Shown one piece after another: positions 1 through 8,569 of a stretch of DNA of 46,252 bases. Made by a program: the position numbers and the translations under genes. The notes beneath the pieces are model-generated. The model was not told the origin of the DNA. It saw only the letters and a program-made list of their open reading frames with translations, and did not search any database. Position 1 is the stretch's first letter; every line of letters starts with the position of its first letter. The DNA is from Pseudomonadota bacterium (lineage in GTDB: Bacteria > Desulfobacterota > Desulfobulbia > Desulfobulbales > SURF-16), in the NCBI GenBank assembly GCA_018897105.1, contig JAHILF010000014.1, forward strand, positions 1-46,252, read 5' to 3'.

Positions 1-37
1 CTTAAGAGTGGATTTATAGTCCGCGACGAGGTGTTCA

Positions 38-331
38 ATGAAAAAGAAAAGACAGAAGTATACTCAGGAATTTAAAGAAGAAGCGGTAAAACTAATCACA
101 GAGCAGGGGTATCAGATCACCGAGGCGGCCCGGAATCTCGGGGTCAATGAAAACATGTTGGGGCGCTGGAAACGTGAGATTGAAGGGGGCGGAGAAGAGG
201 CCCCAGGTTTAGCAGGAGGAACGGCCATGCAGGCAGAGCTGAACCGCCTTCGGAAAGAGAACAAGCGCTTGAAAATGGAGCGTGAAATCTTAAAAAAGGC
301 AGCGGTCTTCTTCGCGAAAGAAACGAGCTGA
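38..331 (+). CDS. IS3-family transposase OrfA (DNA-binding subunit)
   Basis: This 97-residue protein begins [19 protein letters not shown] and continues with the [21 protein letters not shown] helix-turn-helix typical of IS3 OrfA, at about residues 26-46. The C-terminal half ([21 protein letters not shown]) is a leucine-zipper-like coiled coil, which in the family mediates OrfA/OrfAB multimerisation on the inverted repeats. Length is normal for the family. The reading frame is intact and ends just past a slippery heptamer that would allow -1 frameshifting into OrfB. Only OrfA remains potentially functional. In IS3 elements OrfA alone can repress or modulate transposition, but that is family knowledge, not something shown here. 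Confidence 0.88.
   Translation: MKKKRQKYTQEFKEEAVKLITEQGYQITEAARNLGVNENMLGRWKREIEGGGEEAPGLAGGTAMQAELNRLRKENKRLKMEREILKKAAVFFAKETS
292..298 (+). promoter_or_regulatory. programmed -1 frameshift heptamer A_AAA_AAG of the IS3 element
   Basis: In the OrfA frame the codons are TTA AAA AAG, giving the canonical slippery heptamer A AAA AAG. OrfB is open in the -1 frame from here ([15 protein letters not shown]), so slippage would produce the OrfAB fusion. This site is separate from the mutational frameshifts further downstream. Confidence 0.75.
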
Positions 332-1221
332 GGTATCAATTTATTGATACTGAGAAGAAGGCCTATCCGATAGCTCTTATATGCAAAGTCATGCAAGTAT
401 CCCGGAGTGGATATTATGTTTGTCTCAAACGCATTAAATCGTCAAGACAGATAGAGAATGACAGACTCATTCCCGTTGTCCTTGCGGCCCATAAAAAATC
501 AAAAGAGACCTATGGTGCCCGGCGAATTGCAGAAGAAATAAAAGCACACGGCAGTCCTTGTGGCCGCTTCAGAGCAGGGTCACTGATGAAGTTGGCCGGT
601 GTCGCAGCGAAGCAGAAAAAGAAATTTAAAGCGACCACGGACAGCAAGCATAATTTGCCGGTTGCTCCGAATTTATTGAATCGTCAGTTTGAAGTGAAAG
701 AACCGGATACTGTGTATGTTTCGGACATCACATACAGTGCTGGACCAATGAAGGCTGGCTATATCTGGCCGTGGTCCTTGATCTTTTCTCACGCCAAGTT
801 GTGGGCTGGTCATTGAGCAATCGGATGACCAAAAAGCTGATCATGGATGCCTTGCGTATGGCAATCTGGCGTCGTCGCCCAGCACCAGGCCTGATATTTC
901 ATTCGGATCGGGGAAGCCAGTATTGCAGCAACGATTTTCAGAAAATGCTGAAAACTCATAAAATGATCAGCAGCATGAGTCCGGTAAGCGAAGACTCCGA
1001 GAAGGAAACTGCTGGGACAACGCAGTGGCGGAGAGTTTTTTTGGCAGCCTCAAGACCGAAAGGGTCTTTTTTTCAAGCTATAAGACCCGAGAGAGGAGGC
1101 CAGGAGAGACATCGTTGATTACATAGAAATGTTTTATAACAGCAACAGGCGACATTCCTATCTGGGTTATGTCAGCCCAAAAGAATTCGAGAAACTGTGG
1201 CTTTTGAAAAAAGCCGCTTAA
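298..1221 (+). pseudogene. IS3-family transposase OrfB, broken by three frameshifts
   Basis: Joined across frames, this is the IS3 OrfB/DDE integrase-like transposase: [10 protein letters not shown] (HTH_21 region), the first catalytic Asp in YVSDITYS, the second in HSDRGSQY, and the Glu in [15 protein letters not shown], ending with [19 protein letters not shown]. The frame is lost near 745 (after DITYS), near 1005 (before CWDNAVAE) and near 1095 (after YKTRE, apparently a 2-nt AG duplication). The three shifts run in the same direction and return to the starting frame. The catalytic residues are all still encoded but cannot be in one polypeptide. I call it inactive. Confidence 0.85.
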
Positions 1222-1386
1222 CAAAAGTGTCCATTTTTACTTGACCAGGTCATTCTCCTTTTTACACGTTTGAGTTGTTCGATATTCTATCTTTGCCAAC
1301 ATCAGAATATCATATGAACAACCAGGATTACCCTTTCCGGACATAGGCCTAATCGGAAATATTTGTAAAATACTTAGGAACCATCA

Positions 1387-2463
1387 ATGACTATTCTTTT
1401 AGTGGATGACGACCCAAGCAATCTAGATATTCTGAGCAGGCTGCTTCAGCCATACTACGAAGTACTGGCCGCTCCTTCGGGAGAACGGGCGTTAGAGATT
1501 GTCGCTCGAGAAAAGAAGCCGGAACTGATTCTGCTCGATGTCTTGATGCCGAACATGAACGGCTATGACGTGCTCGCTATCCTACGAAAGGATCCAGCCA
1601 CCCAAAATATCCCGGTCATCTTCGTCACCGGGATGGATTCCTCCGAAGACGAAAAATGCGGCCTCAAGCTTGGTGCGGCGGATTATATCACCAAGCCTTA
1701 CCGCCCGCCGATTATTCTGGCCAGGGTACACGCCCAGCTTGAACTGAAGCGTGCCCGCGACTGGATGCGCAACCAAAACGCCTATCTGGAAGCCGAGGTG
1801 GCGCGACGTATGCACGACATTCAGCTCACCCAGGACATCACCATCAAGGTCCTCGCCGAACTCGCCGAAACGCGCGACAACGAGACCGGCAACCACATCC
1901 GCCGCACCCAGGAGTACGTCCACATCCTGGCCGCTCGATTGCAGTCCCATCCCCGGTTTTCAGACTACCTGACCGACGAGGTTGTCGAACTGTTAGCCAA
2001 GTCCGCGCCGCTTCATGACATCGGCAAGGTCGGTATCCCCGATCATATCCTGCTCAAGCCCGGCAAGTTGACGGTCGAGGAATGGACCATCATGAAGACC
2101 CATAGCCTGCTGGGCGCCCAGGCCATTGAGCGGGCTTTGCGCCATGTCGACCGCCGCATCGATTTTCTCGATATGGCCAAGCAATGCGTTCATTTTCACC
2201 ATGAAAAATGGGATGGCAGCGGCTATCCGGAAGGACGAAAAGGGGATGATATTCCCCTCCCTGCCCGACTGATGGCCCTGGCCGACGTGTTCGACGCCCT
2301 GATCTCGCGTCGTGTCTATAAGCTGCCGATGCCGGTCGAGCAAGCGCAGGACATCATTGCCGCTGAGCGCGGACGCCATTTCGACCCCGATATTGTTGAT
2401 GTCTTTCTTGCCGGCTTTACTGAATTTGTAGCCGTTGCCCGGCAATATAATGATGAAGAATGA
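1387..2463 (+). CDS. response regulator with HD-GYP c-di-GMP phosphodiesterase domain
   Basis: The 358-residue protein has an N-terminal receiver domain (about 1-120; acidic pocket D7-D9, phospho-acceptor D51 in LLDVLMP, T81, K103 in TKP), a helical linker, then an HD-GYP domain (about 145-345). The metal-binding HD pair is H210-D211 in LHDIGKVGIPD, and the signature motif is G279-Y280-P281 in WDGSGYPEG. HD-GYP proteins hydrolyse c-di-GMP to pGpG or GMP; phosphorylation of the receiver usually controls this. It is the first gene of the chemosensory operon and overlaps cheR by 14 nt, so it is the likely output of the CheA homologue, in the place where Wsp systems have the GGDEF protein WspR. 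Its ATG follows a roughly 140-bp spacer after the IS element, the probable promoter region. Confidence 0.92.
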   Translation: MTILLVDDDPSNLDILSRLLQPYYEVLAAPSGERALEIVAREKKPELILLDVLMPNMNGYDVLAILRKDPATQNIPVIFVTGMDSSEDEKCGLKLGAADYITKPYRPPIILARVHAQLELKRARDWMRNQNAYLEAEVARRMHDIQLTQDITIKVLAELAETRDNETGNHIRRTQEYVHILAARLQSHPRFSDYLTDEVVELLAKSAPLHDIGKVGIPDHILLKPGKLTVEEWTIMKTHSLLGAQAIERALRHVDRRIDFLDMAKQCVHFHHEKWDGSGYPEGRKGDDIPLPARLMALADVFDALISRRVYKLPMPVEQAQDIIAAERGRHFDPDIVDVFLAGFTEFVAVARQYNDEE

Positions 2464-3565
2464 CACGGCACCGCGCGTTACTGGTGAGACCTATTTCTTC
2501 CGCGACCATGGCCAGTTTGACTTGTTGCGCCTTTGTTTACTGCCTGAGTTGATCAAGCGTCGTCGTGGTGCAAAGATGCTGCGCCTGTGGAGTGCCGGCT
2601 GTTCCAGCGGCGAGGAGGCCTATTCCCTCGCCATGCTGGTTGACATGCTGCTGCCGAAGCGTGACGGCTGGGACATTCTCATCCTTGGCAGCGATATCGA
2701 CCAGACTGCGCTGGAAAAGGCGCGGCGGGGACGCTATGGACAATGGTCTTTCCGCATGGTGTCGCCCTCTTTGCAACAGCAGTATTTCAAGCGACAGGGA
2801 GACGAATGGGTGCTTGATGAGCGCATCCGCCGCATGGTGACGTTTCGCGCCGGGGACCTGATCGGCGAGGTGATCTCCGGTGGGGAATTGCGGGACATGG
2901 ACCTGATCGTGTGCCGTAACGTCTTCATCTACTTTGCTGCCGACGCCGTGGCCGCTGTGGCGGAAAAGCTTGCTGGCGCCCTGAGCGAAGGAGGTTATCT
3001 TATGACCGGTCACACCGAGCTCATCGGCCATCGTGTGCCGAATCTACAGTGCAGATTGTTTGTCGAGGGAGTGGTGCACCAGCGCGGTTCTCCAAGGCCT
3101 GCGGCCCCTTCTCCTCTCATCCGCATCACGCCGTCTTCCCCTGCCGTGGCACAACACATGCCATGCCTGTTGCCACCGGTCATCCCGACCGGAGAAGAAC
3201 TGCTGGCGACGGCTCGGGAGGTCGCCGACCGTGGAGAATACGATCAGGCAGAGCAGATCTGTCATCAAGCGCTGGCCGTCGCCCCGCTGGCAGCGGGGTC
3301 GCATTTCCTGCTGGCCCAGTTGGCCCAGCTCAGGGGGGATTTCAAGCGGGCCGAGGAGTTGTTGGACAAGACCCTTTACCTTGATCCCGGTTGCGTGGCC
3401 GCCTACCTCGAACTGGCAGCCCTTTGCGAACGCGCCGAAAACCTGCCTCGGGCGCAGAGCATGCGCCGTGCGGCCCTGGACATTGTCCGCGCGCTGCCCG
3501 GCGATGCGGCAATCGAGCCCTATGAAACCACCGCAGCAGAGATGGCGCAGTGGCTCGTTCGATGA
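2450..3565 (+). CDS. cheR: CheR-type receptor methyltransferase with C-terminal TPR repeats, lacking the CheR N-domain
   Basis: This SAM-dependent glutamate methyltransferase (371 residues from the ATG at 2450; another ATG follows at 2453) methylates the receptor of the same operon. The catalytic domain is clear: ETYFFRD, the SAM-binding LRLWSAGCSSGEEAYSLAM, ILGSDID and MDLIVCRNVFIYF, ending GGYLMTGHTELIG. Residues about 245-355 form TPR-like helices (AEQICHQALAVAPLAAGSHF, then AEELLDKTLYLDPG), as in WspC- and FrzF-type CheRs. The family normally begins with a roughly 70-residue all-helical domain before ETYFFR; here the protein starts only about 10 residues before it, and no upstream in-frame extension supplies it. 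The start overlaps the end of the HD-GYP gene, implying translational coupling. Confidence 0.88.
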   Translation: MMKNDTAPRVTGETYFFRDHGQFDLLRLCLLPELIKRRRGAKMLRLWSAGCSSGEEAYSLAMLVDMLLPKRDGWDILILGSDIDQTALEKARRGRYGQWSFRMVSPSLQQQYFKRQGDEWVLDERIRRMVTFRAGDLIGEVISGGELRDMDLIVCRNVFIYFAADAVAAVAEKLAGALSEGGYLMTGHTELIGHRVPNLQCRLFVEGVVHQRGSPRPAAPSPLIRITPSSPAVAQHMPCLLPPVIPTGEELLATAREVADRGEYDQAEQICHQALAVAPLAAGSHFLLAQLAQLRGDFKRAEELLDKTLYLDPGCVAAYLELAALCERAENLPRAQSMRRAALDIVRALPGDAAIEPYETTAAEMAQWLVR

Positions 3566-3596
3566 GAAACCGTGTTCACTTACGGAGGATGACGAC

Positions 3597-4610
3597 TTGG
3601 ATTCCCTCTCTTTGCTGATTTTTGATCTTGACGGTGTGCGCTTTGGTCTGGACGCGACCAAGGTGCGTGAATCCGTCTGGCTGCCCGAGCTGACGCCGAT
3701 AGAGGAAGCACCGCCTTGGGTCGTCGGTCTTTTCAGCCTGCGCGGCCGGATTGTGCCGGTTGTCGATCTTCATCTGCGCTTCGGCCATCCGACGCGGCTT
3801 TATACCACCAGCGATCAGGTCGTGGTCCTGGAAGGCGAGCAACAGGCGATGGGGCTGATCGTCAGCGAAATACGTGAAGTGATCGAGTTGTCCAGTGAAG
3901 CCGTCCAGCCGCCTCCCCAATTTGAGTTCGCGGCCTCCGGCCCGCCCCCGCCCTACCTGGTTGCGGGAGAGGCCCGCGTGGGCGACGACCTGGTGACCCT
4001 GCTTGATATCTTTCGGCTGACCCACCTGCCCGAGGTGGCGGCACTTGTGGAAGCGGAGGAGCGGCCGGCGCCCTCCAGTCATTTCTGCCCGGAAGCCACA
4101 CATGAAGAACGCCTGCTGTTTCGCAAACGGGCCATGATGTTCAGGGAAGCCGTCGTCGAGGAGAAAGACGCGCTCCTGGGGCTGGCGGTGGTGGAACTGG
4201 GCGGCGAATATTTCGGCGTCGAGTTGGCGGCCGTACAGGAATTCTGCGACATCATCCAGCTGTGCCCGATCCCCTGTTGTCCGCCCCATATCCTGGGCGC
4301 CATGAACCTGCGCGGCGACCTACTCACCCTGATTGACCCACGCGCCGCGCTCAACCTGCCGCCTGCCGCCAGGGGTGGCAAGGCCGTGGTCGCCCGCCTT
4401 GGCGAACAATCGGTAGGGATTGCCGTGGATGCGGTGCATAATGTCCTCTACCTGCGGGGTGAAGAGGTGCAGCCCCCCCCCCCGGCGCTCCGCGAGCGGT
4501 GCGGCGCGGAGATCACCGGCACCGCACCCTATGCCGACAGGATGATGACCATAGTGGATCTACCCGCGCTGCTGGCGCGGGAGGAGTGGATAGTCAACGA
4601 AAGCGTGTAA
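3597..4610 (+). CDS. cheW: tandem double CheW coupling protein
   Basis: I choose a TTG start at 3597, because a GGAGG ribosome-binding site lies 8 nt upstream (3584-3588) and the CheW fold begins at once (LDSLSLLIFDLDGVRFGLD). The ATG at 3589 is in another frame and closes after a few codons. The 337-residue protein holds two CheW domains. The first is at about 1-140 (VVGLFSLRGRIVPVVDLHLRF). The second is at about 175-335 (LLGLAVVELGGEYFGVELA and HILGAMNLRGDLLTLIDPR). CheW links receptors to the CheA P5 domain. Wsp systems encode two separate CheW proteins (WspB and WspD); this gene looks like their fusion, with a Pro/Glu-rich linker. It follows cheR by 31 nt. Confidence 0.9.
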   Translation: MDSLSLLIFDLDGVRFGLDATKVRESVWLPELTPIEEAPPWVVGLFSLRGRIVPVVDLHLRFGHPTRLYTTSDQVVVLEGEQQAMGLIVSEIREVIELSSEAVQPPPQFEFAASGPPPPYLVAGEARVGDDLVTLLDIFRLTHLPEVAALVEAEERPAPSSHFCPEATHEERLLFRKRAMMFREAVVEEKDALLGLAVVELGGEYFGVELAAVQEFCDIIQLCPIPCCPPHILGAMNLRGDLLTLIDPRAALNLPPAARGGKAVVARLGEQSVGIAVDAVHNVLYLRGEEVQPPPPALRERCGAEITGTAPYADRMMTIVDLPALLAREEWIVNESV

Positions 4611-4617
4611 TCGATTG

Positions 4618-4745
4618 CGGGATGAATCGAATACGGAATGCGGATTGCGAAGTGCGGAGATTGAAGCAGTGGTGTTCAATCCGCATCCCGCATTCAAAAA
4701 TCTGCATTCGACCGGTTCCGTAGTCAGAATTCCGTATTTGACCGG
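4618..4745 (+). repeat. heptanucleotide repeat cluster between cheW and the receptor gene
   Basis: The spacer is largely made of degenerate units of the GGAATGC/GGATTGC/GGAGTGC type in plus orientation (about 4633-4662) followed by the reverse complement (TCCGCAT, CCGCATTC; about 4679-4712), so the RNA could fold back on itself. The same units recur at 6555, 8035, 8494, 8950, 10000, 12968 and 13118. No gene lies here. Confidence 0.75.
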
Positions 4746-4754
4746 GAGAATGCC

Positions 4755-6206
4755 ATGTTCAAGAAAATGAAGCTGCGCCAGCGTATCTTGTTGGGATATC
4801 TGGCCCCATTGATGTTGCTGCTGGGCGCCATGAGTCTGGTATTTGTCAACCTACAGAAGGCTACACACGTCTCGGCGGCGGTAGAAGCTTCGCACCTCAC
4901 TATGGGCGAAGCCAGAGACCTCGCTTTTACATTGGCCAAGATGCAGCGAGCCGCGCGCGGTTATCTGCTGGTGAAAAATCCGACCTCGCGCCAGACTTTC
5001 CTGGACAGTGAAAAAGAGTTCATTTCTCGGGGCGAGAAACTCACCAGTCTGGTGCAAGACCCGCAACAGCTAGAGAATCTGCGTAGTATGCTGAGCCGAG
5101 GCCAAGACCTGATCAAACTGGACAACCAGTTCCTGGTCTTGGTGGACGAAGGCAAGCAGGCAGAAGCCCAGGCTCTTTTCAGTAGCGGCGAGGGCATTAA
5201 GGAATCAACAGAGGTGGATGCGCAATGGGATCGTTTCAGACTGCGGGAGATCGAAATCGTGAAGGAGCGCCAGGACGCCTACGATGCGGCCATACGCACC
5301 GTCACTAATTCGATCATCTACGGCATGCTGGGCGCCATCGTCTTGGCAATCGCCACCGCCTTCTGGCTCGCCGCGTCGGTGAGTCGTAATATCTCGGCCA
5401 ACGCCTCCCAGCTTTCCGCCGCCGCCAGCGAAATTGCCGCCACCATTGCCCAGCATGAGCGCACTGCCAGCCAGCAGGCGGCTGCGGCCAACGAGACTTC
5501 CGCCACCATTGAGGAGTTATCCGCCTCCTCTTGCAAGTCGGCCGAGCAGGCGGCAAACGCGGCTGCGGTGGCGGAAAAGGCGGGCGTCGCTACGGTACAG
5601 GGCGACGAGACTACCCGTCAGGCGGTGCTGGCGATGAGCAGCTTAAAAGACAAAATCGGCGCCATGGCCGACCAGATCTTGCATCTGGGCGAGCAGACCG
5701 GGCAGATTGGCAGCACCGCCACCGTGCTCAAGGATTTGGCCGGGCAGATCAACATGCTGGCCTTGAACGCCGCTGTGGAAGCCGCCCGCGCCGGCGAGCA
5801 CGGCAAGGGGTTCGCCGTGGTGGCCAGCGAAATACGTAAGCTCGCCGACGAGAGCAAGAAATCGGCGGAACAGACCGCCGTGCTGGTGGCCGATATCCAG
5901 AAAGCCACCAACTCCTCAATCATGATGACGGAAGAAGGCACCCACACCGTGATTGAGGTGACCCAACTGGTGCAGAAGGTCGCCGAACTGTTCAACAATC
6001 TGGCGAGCCTCGCCGGCAGTGCCAACGAAAACGCCCAGCAGGTGATGCTCAACGCCAGGCAGCAATCCGCCGCCTTCGGCCAAGTGGTGGAGGCGACCAA
6101 TAGCATTGCCTCCGGCGCCAAAGAGACCGCTGCCGGCATTAGCCAGACCAAGGAGGGCGTACAGAGCCTGAACGAGGCGGCGGCAAATCTCAAGGCGATC
6201 GCGTGA
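4755..6206 (+). CDS. methyl-accepting chemotaxis protein (transmembrane receptor)
   Basis: This 483-residue receptor starts with a short basic tail and a first membrane helix ([21 protein letters not shown], about 11-31). A periplasmic helical sensor domain follows (about 32-188, four-helix-bundle/CHASE3-like, no recognisable ligand motif), then a second membrane helix ([20 protein letters not shown], about 195-214). The cytoplasmic signalling domain carries the highly conserved hairpin tip [18 protein letters not shown] and [19 protein letters not shown] see no clear HAMP domain between TM2 and the signalling helices, and no C-terminal CheR-binding pentapeptide. It would seat CheA and CheW at the membrane. 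The start has GGGAG about 8 nt upstream. Its architecture resembles WspA, but the stimulus cannot be read from sequence. Confidence 0.93.
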   Translation: MFKKMKLRQRILLGYLAPLMLLLGAMSLVFVNLQKATHVSAAVEASHLTMGEARDLAFTLAKMQRAARGYLLVKNPTSRQTFLDSEKEFISRGEKLTSLVQDPQQLENLRSMLSRGQDLIKLDNQFLVLVDEGKQAEAQALFSSGEGIKESTEVDAQWDRFRLREIEIVKERQDAYDAAIRTVTNSIIYGMLGAIVLAIATAFWLAASVSRNISANASQLSAAASEIAATIAQHERTASQQAAAANETSATIEELSASSCKSAEQAANAAAVAEKAGVATVQGDETTRQAVLAMSSLKDKIGAMADQILHLGEQTGQIGSTATVLKDLAGQINMLALNAAVEAARAGEHGKGFAVVASEIRKLADESKKSAEQTAVLVADIQKATNSSIMMTEEGTHTVIEVTQLVQKVAELFNNLASLAGSANENAQQVMLNARQQSAAFGQVVEATNSIASGAKETAAGISQTKEGVQSLNEAAANLKAIA

Positions 6207-6228
6207 CCGATCAGGCAGGGGACGTGTT

Positions 6229-8496
6229 ATGATCGAAGACCAGGAGATGTTTCAACTGTTTAAAGTGGAGAGCACGGAGCATCTCGCCCGCCTTGACGAC
6301 GGCTTGTTGCGCCTGGAGAAGACGCCTGCCGATCAATCCTTGCTGGAAGAGGTGTTCCGCGAGTCCCACAGCTTGAAAGGCGCGGCGCGCATGTTGGGAC
6401 TCGCTCGGGTCGAGGCCACTGCTCACGGCCTGGAAACCATCCTCAACTCGGCGCGCAAGGGTGAGGCGCCGCTGACGCCGGAAACGATAGCACACATGAA
6501 CGCCGGGCTGGACGATCTGCGCCAGCGAGTGCAAGAGGCGCTATCGAATGTCGCTTCCGGAATGCGGCATGCGGAGTGCGGAGTGAAAAGCGAAGCGGGT
6601 GCGGACGAAGGGATGGAGGGTATGAAATCCGCTGTCTCTCAAACCGAAATTCCGCACTCCCCACTCCCCACTCCGCAATCGAATATTCCGCAATCCGCAC
6701 TCCCCATTCCGCATTCGAATACTCCGCAATCAGCTCTGCCCTTTCGCATCGAGACCGTGCGCGTGGAAACCCGTAAGCTCGACGATCTGTTGACCCAGGT
6801 GGGCGAACTCTCCGTGGTCCAGGGGAGGGTGCAGCACCGATTGGGGTTGATGGAAGAGCTGCTGGCGCAGTGGACGACCCTGGAACGCGACCGCCGCAAG
6901 CGCAGCCCAATCACCCGGCTACGACACGGAGCGGAAGCCGGGGAGGACGGTGGGGCGGCACTTCGTTTCGGCGGCCTGCTCAAGCAGGCACGCGATACGT
7001 TCTTCGACGACAGCGCGCGCCTGGAGTCCATCGGCAAGCTGCTGGAAGACCAGGTGCGCAGCATCCGCCTGCTGCCGCTTTCCACGGTATTCGCGCTGTT
7101 TCCGCGCACGGTGCGTGACCTCGCCATGGAACAGGGCAAGGAGGCGGAACTAGTGCTCGAAGGCGGTGACATCACCGTGGACAAACGTATCCTTGAGGAA
7201 ATGAAAGATCCTTTGATGCACTTGATCCGCAACGCCATCGACCACGGCATTGAGTCGCCTGCCGAGCGCGAGCAACTGGGGAAGCCGCGTCATGGTATGG
7301 TGCGATTGCGAGCGGTGCGCGACAATGCCTACGTGCGACTGGAGGTGCAAGACGATGGCCGCGGGTTGGATCCGGCGGCGATTCGGCAGGAGGCGAAGAA
7401 ACGCGGCCTCCACGACGAGGCGGCGCTAGCCGCCATGACTGCGGCCCAAGTGCAGCAACTGGTCCTGATGCCCGGTTTTTCCACCAGCACCTACGTCACC
7501 GAACTCTCCGGGCGCGGCGTTGGGCTGGACGTGGTACGGGTCAATGTCGAGCACATGAAGGGCAGTATCCGTCTGGAGTCCGCCACCGGCCAGGGACTGA
7601 CGGTGCAGTTGCGTTTGCCCTTGAGCGTCACCGCCACGCGGCTCCTGCTGGCGAGTGTCGGCGGTCGGCTATATGGACTGCCGGTCGAATTCGTCCATAC
7701 CTCGCGGCGTGTGCGCGAAGCGGATGTCTTCACTCTTGAAGGTCGTTGCGCCGTCATGCTCGACGGCCAGCCGGTGATCATCGCTCGCCTTACCGACCTG
7801 CTGGAGTTACCGGGCGAGGAGCGACCGGCAACTCCCGACATCATGGCGTGCATTGTGCTCCAAGTGGGGGACGAGCGGCTCGGCCTGCTGGCGGACGATC
7901 TGCCGGCAGAGGAAGAAGTGATACCCAAGCCGCTTGGCGCGCCGCTCACGCGGGTACGTAACGTTTCCGCCCTGGCCATGCTGGGCAGCGGTGAAATCTG
8001 CCCGGTGTTGAACCCCGCAGACTTGCTGCGCACAAGTCGAATGCGGAATTCGGAATTCGGAGTGCGGAGTGTATCGAATGCGGAATTGGGATTGCGGAGT
8101 GCGGATTCTATTCCGCACTCCGCAATCCGCAATCCGACTTCGATCTTGTTGGTGGAGGATTCGGCCTTGATCCGCGCCATGGAAAAACGCATACTTGAGG
8201 ATGGCGGCTACGAAGTGGTCACGGCGGTGGACGGCGTGGACGGGCTCAACAGCCTCGACAGCCGCCCCTTTGCCGCGGTGGTCTCAGACATTATGATGCC
8301 CAACATGGATGGCCTTGCCCTTACGGCGCGTATTCGCGCTGAGCCACGCTACCAGGATATGCCGGTGATCCTGGTGACGTCCCTCGCCTCCGACGAAGAC
8401 AAACGGCGTGGCCTTGACGCCGGCGCCAACGCCTACATCCCCAAACCGTCGTTTGATCAGCGGATCTTGCTGGATACTCTAAAAAGGCTCATTTGA
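6229..8496 (+). CDS. cheA: CheA-type histidine kinase fused to a C-terminal receiver (CheA-REC)
   Basis: The 755-residue kinase has an Hpt (P1) domain with phospho-accepting H47 in ESHSLKGAARMLG, a repeat-derived linker (about 105-167), a dimerisation helix pair (LDDLLTQVGELSVVQGRV), a GHKL ATPase domain (N box LMHLIRNAIDHGIE, G1 DDGRGLD, G2 SGRGVGLDVV), a CheW-like regulatory domain, a second repeat-derived linker (about 604-637), and a receiver with D687 in VSDIMMPNMDG and a KP motif near the end. No P2 domain is evident; the repeat linker sits in its place. CheA-REC hybrids are typical of Wsp/Frz-type systems, where the receiver acts as a phosphate sink or target. It starts 22 nt after the receptor gene with a GGGG-type ribosome-binding site. 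The two linkers read like translated repeat DNA (IPHSPLPTPQS, VRSVSNAELGLRSAD). Confidence 0.93.
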   Translation: MIEDQEMFQLFKVESTEHLARLDDGLLRLEKTPADQSLLEEVFRESHSLKGAARMLGLARVEATAHGLETILNSARKGEAPLTPETIAHMNAGLDDLRQRVQEALSNVASGMRHAECGVKSEAGADEGMEGMKSAVSQTEIPHSPLPTPQSNIPQSALPIPHSNTPQSALPFRIETVRVETRKLDDLLTQVGELSVVQGRVQHRLGLMEELLAQWTTLERDRRKRSPITRLRHGAEAGEDGGAALRFGGLLKQARDTFFDDSARLESIGKLLEDQVRSIRLLPLSTVFALFPRTVRDLAMEQGKEAELVLEGGDITVDKRILEEMKDPLMHLIRNAIDHGIESPAEREQLGKPRHGMVRLRAVRDNAYVRLEVQDDGRGLDPAAIRQEAKKRGLHDEAALAAMTAAQVQQLVLMPGFSTSTYVTELSGRGVGLDVVRVNVEHMKGSIRLESATGQGLTVQLRLPLSVTATRLLLASVGGRLYGLPVEFVHTSRRVREADVFTLEGRCAVMLDGQPVIIARLTDLLELPGEERPATPDIMACIVLQVGDERLGLLADDLPAEEEVIPKPLGAPLTRVRNVSALAMLGSGEICPVLNPADLLRTSRMRNSEFGVRSVSNAELGLRSADSIPHSAIRNPTSILLVEDSALIRAMEKRILEDGGYEVVTAVDGVDGLNSLDSRPFAAVVSDIMMPNMDGLALTARIRAEPRYQDMPVILVTSLASDEDKRRGLDAGANAYIPKPSFDQRILLDTLKRLI
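6555..6741 (+). repeat. heptanucleotide repeats translated in frame inside the cheA P1-P3 linker
   Basis: Plus-orientation units (GGCATGC, GGAGTGC) at 6562-6590 are followed by some 12 reverse-orientation units (TCCGCAC, TCCCCAC, TCCGCAA, TCCGCAT) at 6648-6732. All are in frame and encode Pro/His/Ser/Gln-rich peptide such as IPHSPLPTPQSNIPQSALP. This forms the flexible linker between the phosphotransfer and dimerisation domains. Confidence 0.85.
8035..8140 (+). repeat. in-frame heptanucleotide repeats with a perfect 17-bp inverted repeat in the cheA CheW-REC linker
   Basis: Units such as ATGCGGA, GGAGTGC and GGATTGC run in plus orientation to 8105 and in reverse orientation from 8112. The arms 8089-8105 and 8112-8128 are perfectly complementary over 17 bp around a 6-nt loop (ttctat). 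All of it is translated, giving SRMRNSEFGVRSVSNAE and IPHSAIRNPTS just before the receiver domain. Confidence 0.88.
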
Positions 8497-8569
8497 ATGC
8501 GGAATGCTGAATGTGGAATGCTGAATGCTGAATGCGGAGTGGGGAATGCGGAGTGGGGAGTGCTGAATG
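8494..8569 (+). repeat. heptanucleotide repeat array between cheA and the four-helix-bundle gene
   Basis: This is a nearly pure run of GAATGCG/GAATGTG/GAATGCT/GAGTGGG units. The last units supply the ribosome-binding site (GGAG, 8557-8560) and the start codon (ATG, 8567) of the next gene, six bases apart. Confidence 0.85.

Larger units (their letters stand above)
1..1247 (+). mobile_element. IS3-family insertion sequence, degenerate, left tip outside the window
   Basis: The block has the IS3 plan: a small helix-turn-helix OrfA, an overlapping OrfB integrase-like transposase in the -1 frame, and a candidate right end near 1228-1247 (tccatttttacttgaccagg). The left terminal repeat is not visible; the window probably opens a few tens of bases inside the element. 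OrfB carries three frameshifts, so the copy should not transpose by itself. It sits directly upstream of the chemosensory operon and may mark one edge of an acquired block. The exact right end and any target duplication cannot be fixed from here. Confidence 0.85.

Noticed and set aside
3033-3596. Upstream extension of the double CheW frame overlapping cheR
   Set aside because: The extension is out-of-frame translation of cheR; the TTG at 3597 has GGAGG 8 nt upstream and the CheW fold starts there.
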